Assembly (NCBI RefSeq): GCF_010500955.1
Contig: NZ_QVMJ01000026.1
Coordinates: 1 to 46,016 of the forward strand
Source of the DNA: Bacteroides sp. 519
Lineage (GTDB): Bacteria > Bacteroidota > Bacteroidia > Bacteroidales > Bacteroidaceae
DNA length: 46,016 nt
Reading direction: 5' to 3'
Each line of letters opens with the position of its first letter. The stretch's first letter is position 1. The notes beneath the pieces are model-generated. The model had not been told where the DNA came from, did no database searches, and saw nothing but the letters and a program-made list of their open reading frames with translations. Positions 15,544-22,647 of this stretch are shown in pieces. A program made the translations under genes and the position numbers.

Positions 15544-17378
15544 TACTGTATCTTCATTATTACGTCATCTTCAGAAACCGAATCTCCCGGATTAAGTAAT
15601 ATGGCAGTTACAGTACCACCAAACTCTGCACGAATGGCATTGTATGTTTTCATAGCCTCTACGTAACACAGCAAATCGCCTTCGTTAACAACATCGCCTA
15701 CTTTTACAGGAGCTTCCGAGGTATCTTTTGTTAGGAAGAATTTTCCTTCCAACGGAGATATTACATCTTTACCTTCGCCACTTGCTACTGGTGCAGCAGC
15801 ACCAGTTTGTGCTGGTAATTCAGTATCTCCATAAGCCACTGTTACTTTATAAGCCTGTCCGTCAACCTGCACTGTAAGCGTTTTTGGTTTGGCATCATCC
15901 AGAGGTGATTTATCTTTCTCGGCTTTTTTCTTGGCAACATCGGCAAGGAAATCTTCTTTGGCTTTTCCACTCTTGTAAGCTTCGTATTGAGCTGGGTGCA
16001 TGGCATATTCAAAGAGTTCTTCGTCATCTTGGCCAAGTTCCCATTTGTTATCTTTCATCATCTTACGATACTTATCCAACGAATCAGGATAGTTTTCCTG
16101 TGGATCGCCATCAAAGAACTTACGACCTTCGCGCTCGGCTTTTTCAATGATTTCAGGAGCTAGTTTGCCCGGCAAACGACCGGCACGACCCAGAATCATA
16201 TCCCAGATGTCATCGGCAATCATTCCCCAACGTTCTTTTCCTTTTTCCATAGCGATAACGTTCATCATGGCAAGGTTTTTTACGTACTGACTGAATGGTG
16301 TTACCAATGGAGGATAACCCACACGTGGCCATACATAAGCAACTTCATCGAACAGTTTGATAAGCAAATCATCCTGTGTCATAAACGGCAGGTTGCGTTT
16401 TGCTTTGTATTTGTTGATTGATTCAAGATTGCTTTCAAGGTCGGCCATAAGACTTCCCATCATACCTCCTGGTAATCCCGGAGCAATAAGCAATGAATTC
16501 ATCAAACGGTTTTTCGGACTGATGTACAGGCCAAGGAAATCATCCATAAACTCCTGAACCATACTGCGAACCTTCATATAGGCTTCCATATTGATTTCAG
16601 GAACCTGATATCCGGCATCTTTCAACATAGCCTGAACACTGATCAGGTCGGCATGGCCTGTTCCCCACGAAAGAGGTTCCATACCCACATCAATATAATC
16701 GCAACCGGCATTACAAACTTCGAGGATAGTAGCCATATTGAAGCCCGGACCTGCATGACTATGATATTGAATTGGAATTTGAGGATGCGCTTTCTTTATA
16801 TTAGCCACAATCTTACCCAACGATACCGGACGACCGATACCTGCCATGTCTTTGATACAGATTTCATCGGCACCAGCAGCAATCAGTTCGAGAGCCATAT
16901 TGGTGTAGTATTCTACCGTGTGAATTGGAGAGTGTGTGATACTCAACGCACACTGCGAAATCATTCCTGCATCTTTGGCATATTTAATAGAAGGAATAAT
17001 ATTGCGAACATCATTCAATCCGCAGAAAGTACGTGTAATATCTGTACCTTGTGCCTTTTTAACCTTGTAGAACAGTTTACGTACATCGGCAGGAACAGGA
17101 CTCATGCGAAGCCCGTTTAAAGCACGGTCTAGCATGTGAGTTTGGATTCCGGCTTTATGGAAAGGTGCAGTCCAGTCGCGTACTGCTTTATTGGGGTTTT
17201 CTCCGAATAATAAATTTACTTGTTCAAAACCTCCACCATTTGTTTCTACACGGGCAAAACAGCCCATCTCTATAATGGCTGGAGCAACTTTTACTAGCTG
17301 ATCTACACGGGGTACATATTTACCGGCCGATTGCCACATATCCCTGAAGACCAAGCTGAACTTAACTTCTCTTTTCAT
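15543..17378 (-). CDS. oadA: Biotin-dependent carboxyltransferase alpha subunit (OadA/PycB family)
   Basis: A 611-aa cytoplasmic subunit with a carboxyltransferase TIM barrel (about residues 1-300), the conserved PycA C-terminal helical domain (to about 480), and a biotinyl domain at the end. The biotin lysine lies in YVEAMKTYN (about residue 577), with T where most proteins have M. The barrel keeps RDMWQS, KDMAG and a metal-site histidine stretch, but HSHAGPGFNMAT and MEPLSWGTGHAD are unlike the usual enteric motifs (HSH-C-TSG and the following SPFANGTS). This is a Bacteroidota branch whose carboxyl donor (oxaloacetate or another acid) I cannot assign from sequence. It is the middle gene of the operon, 11 bp after the gamma subunit. 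Confidence 0.88.
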   Translation of the reverse strand: MKREVKFSLVFRDMWQSAGKYVPRVDQLVKVAPAIIEMGCFARVETNGGGFEQVNLLFGENPNKAVRDWTAPFHKAGIQTHMLDRALNGLRMSPVPADVRKLFYKVKKAQGTDITRTFCGLNDVRNIIPSIKYAKDAGMISQCALSITHSPIHTVEYYTNMALELIAAGADEICIKDMAGIGRPVSLGKIVANIKKAHPQIPIQYHSHAGPGFNMATILEVCNAGCDYIDVGMEPLSWGTGHADLISVQAMLKDAGYQVPEINMEAYMKVRSMVQEFMDDFLGLYISPKNRLMNSLLIAPGLPGGMMGSLMADLESNLESINKYKAKRNLPFMTQDDLLIKLFDEVAYVWPRVGYPPLVTPFSQYVKNLAMMNVIAMEKGKERWGMIADDIWDMILGRAGRLPGKLAPEIIEKAEREGRKFFDGDPQENYPDSLDKYRKMMKDNKWELGQDDEELFEYAMHPAQYEAYKSGKAKEDFLADVAKKKAEKDKSPLDDAKPKTLTVQVDGQAYKVTVAYGDTELPAQTGAAAPVASGEGKDVISPLEGKFFLTKDTSEAPVKVGDVVNEGDLLCYVEAMKTYNAIRAEFGGTVTAILLNPGDSVSEDDVIMKIQ

Positions 17379-17389
17379 GTTTTAGCGTA

Positions 17390-17650
17390 TTAATTTTGTT
17401 TTTCTATTTTCACTATTTTTCCTTTGTTATGCGTTACAACATTTACGGCAGCTGTAATTGCAGCTACAATATTAGGTTGTATAGGTGCTGGTCCGGTAGC
17501 CTTTTGTTTGGCAGCCACAACTTCTTCCGGTGCATATTTATTAACTAAGAAAATAAGGAGTTTCCCTAAATTGATGACTATCAATAAAATGGCGAAGACG
17601 GTAACCATCCCTACAACCATCAATAATAGTCCTGTCTGAAAATTTTCCAT
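17390..17650 (-). CDS. oadG: Sodium-pumping decarboxylase, gamma subunit
   Basis: An 86-aa small subunit with one N-terminal membrane helix (TGLLLMVVGMVTVFAILLIV, about residues 6-25) and a short polar tail, the OadG pattern. It anchors and assembles the alpha and beta subunits. The segment PAPIQPNIVAAITAAVNVV is typical of Bacteroidota members, in which the tail is longer than in enteric bacteria. It is the first gene of the operon; alpha follows after 11 bp. I found no TAnnTTTG element in the 100 bp upstream, so the promoter is not assigned. Confidence 0.88.
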   Translation of the reverse strand: MENFQTGLLLMVVGMVTVFAILLIVINLGKLLIFLVNKYAPEEVVAAKQKATGPAPIQPNIVAAITAAVNVVTHNKGKIVKIEKQN

Positions 17651-17803
17651 GGCGTTATTACTGTATTTATGATTTATAAAAGAATTCTTTCGGAATGCAA
17701 AAAAACGCCCGAAATTACCAATAAAAAGTTGAAATATAAAGGAAAAAGTTAATAAAAAATGCTAATGTGTAATATTGTGCTGAATATTTACTTCTGGGAA
17801 GTG

Positions 17804-17876
17804 GCGCGAAAGCGCGAAGATATGAAGGCACGAAAGGTGAAATGCTTTCTCCCTTTCACGCCTTCGCGCTTTCGTC
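17804..17876. repeat. CGCGAAAG/GAAGGC-word hairpin
   Basis: Left arm words GCGCGAAAGCGCGAAG and GAAGGCACGAAAGG face right arm words CCTTTCACGCCTTC and GCGCTTTCG. Pairing is about 14 bp with two mismatches in the best block and continues imperfectly outwards. Same construction principle as the other word hairpins, with yet another vocabulary. No GATGCCGCATGG core is seen. Confidence 0.6.
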
Positions 17877-17898
17877 CAGACAACAGCAACAGCAGCAG

Positions 17899-17970
17899 TT
17901 TCTTTTTCTTTTTCTTTTTCTTCTGCTGTTTTCTTTTCTTTTCTCTTCTTTTCTTTTCTCTTCTTTTGTT
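17899..17970 (+). repeat. 70-bp pyrimidine tract
   Basis: Almost pure C/T on the plus strand (blocks TTTCTTTTTC and TTTTCTTTTCTC), broken only by CTGCTG. Homopurine-homopyrimidine mirror symmetry of this length can form triplex DNA and tends to slip in replication. The flanking CAGCAGCAG and CTTCTGCTG are complementary. Confidence 0.7.
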
Positions 17971-18139
17971 GTAGGGTCGCTATTACTTTTTGCCACTATC
18001 TGTCTCTTTTTTTACATATAAAACAACGGCTTATACTCTGTTTATCAAATAGTATCGTATTTTTTTGTTGAATCGTCGAACTTGTTAACAGGTGTTATTT
18101 TTGTTGTTACAGCGTTGCGTTTAACACTTTTTTAGGCAC

Positions 18140-18227
18140 AAAACAATCACAATTATGATGTAAAACAGGCGCAGTTTTAATGTAGTTCGATCATTGTTTT
18201 GATGCACAACAACAGAAGTTCTAATAC
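18140..18227. repeat. Array D: four degenerate 22-bp tandem units
   Basis: Units begin at 18140, 18162, 18184 and 18206 with no gaps. Within the unit, positions 1 (A), 5 (C), 14-15 (TT), 17 (T) and 19-20 (AT) are identical in all four; the end reads TGATGT, TAATGT, TGATGC, TAATAC. The rest varies. The period equals that of array B, and array C follows 15 bp later. Confidence 0.6.
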
Positions 18228-18242
18228 AAGTAAAATATCTTT

Positions 18243-18342
18243 CTATATAGACGAGCAGCTTCAAGCTATATAGCTTTGACCCCTTGTGCTATATAGCTTG
18301 AAGGTGCTCAGCTATATAGACCGAGACTGCTCTGCTATATAG
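18243..18342. repeat. Array C: five CTATATAG palindromes at exact 23-bp period
   Basis: CTATATAG begins at 18243, 18266, 18289, 18312 and 18335, always 23 bp apart. Inner copies extend to GCTATATAGC or AGCTATATAG. The intervening 15 nt differ. The word is unrelated to arrays A and B but the spacing is identical to array A. It lies about 140 bp upstream of the promoter of the Gfo/Idh operon. Confidence 0.85.
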
Positions 18343-18461
18343 TACAATTCTCTCATTCTAAGTAGTTTTTAATTGTAAAGACTGGTCTTGTTATCAAAAC
18401 TCCCCCTATTATGAAACAATTCATGCTATACAAGGCCTCAAAAAAACACATTAAAATAGCC

Positions 18462-18489
18462 TTGTAAACCAAAACATTCTATACATTTG
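18462..18489 (+). promoter_or_regulatory. Promoter of the Gfo/Idh operon
   Basis: TACATTTG at 18482-18489 fits the -7 consensus. TTG stands at 18462-18464 with a spacer of 17 bp, short by two. The 5' leader would be about 53 nt. Confidence 0.45.
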
Positions 18490-18549
18490 TAAATGAGCCG
18501 CTTCACTAATATTACGTGAAGAAATTAATACCATAAAACACCCTAATTT

Positions 18550-19704
18550 ATGAAACGAAAACTTCGCATGGGCATGTTTGGAGGAGGAAATGGAGCCTTT
18601 ATTGGGGCCATTCACAGATGTGCCGCTCTCATGGACAACAGTATTGAATTGGTTTGCGGATGTTTCAGCAGTAAACCGGAAGTTTCAAAACAATCGGGCC
18701 TGGAATATTTTCTACCCGAAAACAGAATCTATACTTCATATCAGGAAATGATAGATGCTGAAAAAGCTCTTCCTGAAGGAGAAAGAATGGATTTTCTTTC
18801 AATTGTTACACCCAATCATCTACACTTTGCACCAGCCAAAATGGCTTTGGAGAACGGCTTTGATGTTGTACTCGATAAACCAATGACTTTCTCTTTACAG
18901 GAAGCAAAGCAACTGAAAGATATTGTAGAGCAAACAGGGCAAACTCTTGCACTAACTCATACTTATTCCGGTTATCCGGCAGTAAAAGAGGCCAAAATGA
19001 GACTGGAAAGAGGTGATTTTGGAAAGATCCGTAAAATTTATACCGAATATCCTCAGGGATGGTTATCTACCCGGGCCGAACTGGATCCTAAGAGCAATGC
19101 CGGTTGGCGTACAGATCCGCAACGTTCGGGCAAAGCAGGATGTATGGGAGATATAGGAACACATGCGCTGCATCTGGCCGAATATGCATCGGGGTTGAAA
19201 TGTACATCAATGTGTGCCGATCTGAAAACCTTTGTAGAAGGACGCTTGCTCGACGATGATGGAGCTGCCCTTTTACGTTTCAACAACGGAGCCACAGGTG
19301 TATTGATTGCATCGCAAGTGGCAGCAGGAGAAGAGAACTCCCTTAAACTGCGCATTTATGGCGAAAAAGGTGGCATTGAATGGAACCAGATGGAACCAAA
19401 CACCTTATATATAAAATGGAGCGACAAACCCATGGAGATAGTAAGAACCGGCAACGGTTATATGGGCAACATCGCTAAGGCCAACACACGTACTCCCGGC
19501 GGACATCCCGAAGGATATATTGAAGCCTTTGCAAATATCTATCGCAACTTTGCCCGTACCGTGATGGCAAAGAAAGAAGGAATTCAACCCGAAGAAGCAT
19601 GGCTGGATTTCCCCAGCATAGACGATGGCGTAAGAGGAATGCAGTTTATAGAAACCATTACAACATCCGGATACAATAATGAAACAAAATGGTTTGAGTT
19701 ATGA
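18550..19704 (+). CDS. Gfo/Idh/MocA-family oxidoreductase, cytoplasmic
   Basis: A 384-aa NAD(P)-dependent sugar dehydrogenase of the glucose-fructose oxidoreductase family. The Rossmann motif is GMFGGGNGAFIG (about residues 8-19), the catalytic lysine lies in LDKPMTF (about 115-121), and the substrate side has GWRTDPQRSGKAGCMGDIGTHALH with the conserved aspartate and histidine. No signal peptide, so cytoplasmic. It is the first gene of a plus-strand run with a TIM-barrel protein, a Tat-exported Gfo/Idh, DUF1080-ThuA and a cytochrome, which suggests interconversion of a keto-sugar and sugar. The stop codon TGA lies inside the start of a word-repeat hairpin. The exact substrate is unknown. Confidence 0.9.
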   Translation: MKRKLRMGMFGGGNGAFIGAIHRCAALMDNSIELVCGCFSSKPEVSKQSGLEYFLPENRIYTSYQEMIDAEKALPEGERMDFLSIVTPNHLHFAPAKMALENGFDVVLDKPMTFSLQEAKQLKDIVEQTGQTLALTHTYSGYPAVKEAKMRLERGDFGKIRKIYTEYPQGWLSTRAELDPKSNAGWRTDPQRSGKAGCMGDIGTHALHLAEYASGLKCTSMCADLKTFVEGRLLDDDGAALLRFNNGATGVLIASQVAAGEENSLKLRIYGEKGGIEWNQMEPNTLYIKWSDKPMEIVRTGNGYMGNIAKANTRTPGGHPEGYIEAFANIYRNFARTVMAKKEGIQPEEAWLDFPSIDDGVRGMQFIETITTSGYNNETKWFEL

Positions 19705-19800
19705 GTTTTGAGTAGTGAGTAGTGAGTTTTACCATGCGGACTCACAACTCACTACTCATAACTCACTACTCATAACTCAAAACTCATAACTCAAAACTTA
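19690..19800. repeat. GAGTTATGAG-word hairpin with CCATGCGGA core
   Basis: Left arm (19695-19730) uses GAGTTATGAGTTTTGAG and GAGTAGTGAG words. The right arm (19741-19798) uses their complements in a longer run (CTCACAACTC, CTCATAACTC). The centre ACCATGCGGACTC is the core of the family in reverse orientation. Arms differ in length, as if words had been duplicated on one side. Confidence 0.8.
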
Positions 19801-19807
19801 AAAACAA

Positions 19808-20800
19808 ATGGCACGAAAAGTTACTTTATATACAGCACAATGGGGCGATATGCCTCTTGAAACAATTTGCGCAAAAGCAAAAGAATTTGGTTACGATGGA
19901 TTAGAACTTGCATGTACCGAGAATCATCTGGACATTGAGAAACTGAGTCAGGAATATTGTGACCAGATTAAAGCTACATTGGCAAAATATGATCTTGAAT
20001 TATATACCATTTCCAATCATCCTGTAGGACAATGTGTTTGCGACCGAATCGACAACCGCCATAAAGGTGTGCTACCTGCCCGTATATGGGGTGATGGCGA
20101 TCCCGAAGGTGTACGGCAAAGGGCTGCCGAAGAAATGATAAAGATCGGCGAGGCTGCCCGGATGCTCGGAGTAAATACTGTAGTAGGATTTACAGGAAGC
20201 CCCATCTGGCATCTATTATATTCTTTCCCTCCCGTATCTGCCGAAGAAATAAAAGCTGGCTTTGACGAAGTGGCTACAAGATTTAAACCCATTGTAAATT
20301 CCTACCATAAAAATGGGGTGAGGTTTGCTCTCGAAGTACATCCTACCGAAATAGCATTCGACATCTCATCGGCACAAATGTTACTGGAAGCCATAGATTA
20401 TCACCCGGCTTTCGGCTTCAACTATGATCCTAGTCACATGGGCTATCAGGGAGTAGACTATGTAGCCTTTATAGAAACCTTTGCCGATCGTATTTTCCAT
20501 GTACACATGAAGGATGTATGGTGGTCGGATGTACCTACCCGTGCAGGTGTATTCGGAGGGCATCTACCTTTTGGGCATCGTGATCGTTTCTGGGATTTCC
20601 GTAGTATGGGACGCGGAAAGATAAACTTTGAAGAGATAATCCGCACATTGAACCGCATTGATTATCAAGGACCACTTTCTGTTGAATGGGAAGATAATGG
20701 CATGGACCGTGAACACGGTGCGGCCGAGTCCTTACGGTTCGTTAAGAATATAGATTTCCGTCCTTCGAATGTAGCGTTTGATGCGGCATTTAGTGGTTAG
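19808..20800 (+). CDS. Sugar phosphate isomerase/epimerase-like TIM-barrel protein
   Basis: A 330-aa xylose-isomerase-like barrel (AP endonuclease 2 superfamily). Landmarks: LYTAQWGDMPLETICAKAKE and YDGLELAC at the N-terminus, then VRFALEVHPTEIAFD, with the metal ligands E and H, FNYDPSHMGYQGVD, FHVHMKD and the terminal SVEWEDNGMDRE. No signal peptide. Relatives include 3-keto-sugar isomerases, inosose dehydratases and keto-glycoside-cleaving lyases. Beside two Gfo/Idh genes and a DUF1080 protein, a role in handling 3-keto-sugars or keto-glycosides is likely, but isomerase versus lyase cannot be told from sequence. The start follows a 100-bp hairpin. Confidence 0.87.
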   Translation: MARKVTLYTAQWGDMPLETICAKAKEFGYDGLELACTENHLDIEKLSQEYCDQIKATLAKYDLELYTISNHPVGQCVCDRIDNRHKGVLPARIWGDGDPEGVRQRAAEEMIKIGEAARMLGVNTVVGFTGSPIWHLLYSFPPVSAEEIKAGFDEVATRFKPIVNSYHKNGVRFALEVHPTEIAFDISSAQMLLEAIDYHPAFGFNYDPSHMGYQGVDYVAFIETFADRIFHVHMKDVWWSDVPTRAGVFGGHLPFGHRDRFWDFRSMGRGKINFEEIIRTLNRIDYQGPLSVEWEDNGMDREHGAAESLRFVKNIDFRPSNVAFDAAFSG

Positions 20801-20965
20801 TAGTTAGTAGCTAGTAGCTAGTAGTTAGTAGTACGATGCCGCATGGATTCTTACTACTTGCTACTTACTAACTACTAACTACTAGCTACTAACTACTAAC
20901 TACTACTAATAATAACTAGCTACTAGCTACTAACTACTAGCTACTAGCTACTAACTACTAACAAC
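20801..20965. repeat. TAGTAGTTAG-word hairpin with GATGCCGCATGG core
   Basis: The left arm (20798-20831) has TAGTAGTTAGTAGCTAG words. The centre is TACGATGCCGCATGGATTC (20832-20850). The right arm (20851-20962) is a long run of CTACTAACTAC and CTAGCTACTAAC words, about three times longer than the left. Same vocabulary as the element at 7698, although 13 kb away and on the other side of the oad operon. The preceding gene's stop codon TAG is the first word. Confidence 0.85.
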
Positions 20966-22357
20966 ATGGCAAAAGAAAAAATTTCGAGAAGACAATTTCT
21001 TACCCGCTCGGCATTGGGTACAGTAGGTGCTGTAGGCAGCTTTACCGGTGTAAGCAGCATCGTATCATCTTGTAGCAGCGAAAGCACAAGTAAGTATAAA
21101 CCACTTCAGTCCGACATCCCGGTGTATATCCCCGAAATGGGAGATAAAGCAATAGACGGCAAAACCATTCGTGCAGGCGTAATTGGGTGTGGAAGCCGTG
21201 GCTCGGGTGCTACAAACGATTTTCTGTCGGCAGGCGATGGTCTTACTATTGTAGCAATGGCAGATATTTTTGAAGACAGACTAGAAGGTTTAAGAAAACA
21301 TCTTCGCGAAAAAAGAAATATTGAAGTTCCCGATGATAAAATTCATTATGGTTTTGATGCATATAAAAAGGTATGCGAAGATCCGAATGTAGATGTGGTT
21401 ATAATTGCTACACCTTCTATCTTCCATGCCGATCAAACTAAATATGCTATAGAAAAAGGGAAACATGTGTTCTGCGAAAAAGCTGCAGGTATTGACCCCG
21501 TAAGTTGTCGTAACTTCAATGCTGCTATCAAGCAGGCACAAAGCAAAGGACTTTGTATCCAAACAGGGGCACAAAGACACCATGAACGCAGTTATATTGA
21601 ATCGTACAAAAGAATACGTGAAGGACAAATCGGACGAATCACCGGTGGCGTAGTTAAATGGAATCAGGGTGCAATGACTTACCGGAAACGTCGCCCCGAG
21701 TGGACAGATATGGAATATATGCTACGCGACTTTTTCAGTTGGAACTGGCTGTGTGGCGACCATGTTATTGACCAACTTGTACATAATATTGATGTGTTTA
21801 CCTGGTTCTCGCACCTTAAACCGGTATCGGTTGTAGGTATGGGTTCGCAACTTCAACGCCGTACCGGAGATATTTTCGACAACTTCAGTTTGGATATTGT
21901 GTACGAAGGAGGAGTAAGAGTCAATGCTCAGGCACGTCAGATTGATGGTTGCGATGGTGATGTGAGCGAAACAATAATTGGAACAGATGGTATATGGACC
22001 AGTAAAGATATGTCTATCCGCGACCATGATGGCAACCTGATTTGGCAATACGATTTTGATGCAGAGAAAGCTAAATATAAACAGACTAATCCGTATGTGT
22101 TGGAACACATGGATTTGATCAATCATATCCGTTCTGGAAAATCAATGACGTTGGAAGCCGAAACACTTGTAACATCATCCTTAACCGGAGCAATGGGACG
22201 CGAATCGGCATATACCGGCAAAGAATATAAATGGGACGACTTTATTGCATCTAACTTATCATTGATGCCAAAAGAACTGCATCTGGGTAATGTGGAAAAC
22301 TTTGCAACAACGTATGTTCCACCTAAGATGGGTAAACTTGCTGCTGATATGGGATAA
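20966..22357 (+). CDS. Gfo/Idh/MocA-family oxidoreductase, Tat-exported lipoprotein
   Basis: A 463-aa protein with a twin-arginine signal (ISRRQFLTRSALG) followed by a lipobox ending at Cys36 (SIVSSC), so it is folded with its cofactor inside the cell and exported to the cell envelope. After it comes the Rossmann motif GVIGCGSRGSGATNDF, the EKA stretch CEKAAGIDPVS in place of the usual EKP, and a long C-terminal domain with WNWLCGDHVIDQLVHNID. NAD(P) must be carried out tightly bound, as free cofactor is absent in the periplasm, so it needs a self-contained redox cycle or an external electron partner. The next genes encode a DUF1080-ThuA protein and a membrane cytochrome. Confidence 0.9.
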   Translation: MAKEKISRRQFLTRSALGTVGAVGSFTGVSSIVSSCSSESTSKYKPLQSDIPVYIPEMGDKAIDGKTIRAGVIGCGSRGSGATNDFLSAGDGLTIVAMADIFEDRLEGLRKHLREKRNIEVPDDKIHYGFDAYKKVCEDPNVDVVIIATPSIFHADQTKYAIEKGKHVFCEKAAGIDPVSCRNFNAAIKQAQSKGLCIQTGAQRHHERSYIESYKRIREGQIGRITGGVVKWNQGAMTYRKRRPEWTDMEYMLRDFFSWNWLCGDHVIDQLVHNIDVFTWFSHLKPVSVVGMGSQLQRRTGDIFDNFSLDIVYEGGVRVNAQARQIDGCDGDVSETIIGTDGIWTSKDMSIRDHDGNLIWQYDFDAEKAKYKQTNPYVLEHMDLINHIRSGKSMTLEAETLVTSSLTGAMGRESAYTGKEYKWDDFIASNLSLMPKELHLGNVENFATTYVPPKMGKLAADMG

Positions 22358-22376
22358 TTGTTGAATTATTTGTAAT

Positions 22377-22618
22377 CCCTCCAGCGGCTGTTAAGTTCTA
22401 GTTATAGAGGCCAACGGCCTCTGCGCAGTAGCGTAGGGCAAAGCCCTACGTTGGCAAATTATATTGTATTGTGACCCCAACGGGGTCAACTTTAAATACA
22501 TTGCGTTGACCCCGTTGGGGTCTGTGGTACTGCCTCGGATACGTAGGGCTTTGCCCTACGCTATTGCGTAGAGGCCGTTGGCCTCTATAACTAGAACTAA
22601 ACAGCTTTTGAAGGGAGG
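22377..22618. repeat. 240-bp nested palindrome made of perfect sub-palindromes
   Basis: The outer arms CCCTCC/GGGAGG and AGTTCTAGTTATAGAGGCC are repeated inverted on the far side. Inside are GAGGCCAACGGCCTC, CGTAGGGCAAAGCCCTACG, ACCCCAACGGGGT, then GACCCCGTTGGGGTC, CGTAGGGCTTTGCCCTACG and GAGGCCGTTGGCCTC in mirror order. Each word is itself a palindrome, so the strand can fold as one long hairpin or as a row of small ones. It fills the whole gap between the Gfo/Idh and DUF1080 genes in the same operon. GC content is well above that of the surroundings. Confidence 0.9.
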
Positions 22619-22647
22619 CCTACATAAAATATTTAAAACAAAACTAT

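Larger units (their letters stand above)
17651..18549. other. 900-bp gene-free regulatory and repeat region
   Basis: This lies between two divergent operons (oad leftward, the Gfo/Idh operon rightward). From left to right it holds AT-rich leader sequence, a GCGAAAG-word hairpin (17804-17876), a pyrimidine tract (17899-17970), a degenerate 22-bp array (18140-18227), a perfect 23-bp array (18243-18342) and a promoter near 18482. A reading frame at 17759-17974 is an artefact of the pyrimidine tract. No gene is visible. Confidence 0.7.

Noticed and set aside
17759..17974. 71-residue frame ending in phenylalanine runs
   Set aside because: Produced by the pyrimidine tract and hairpin; no gene-like start or composition.
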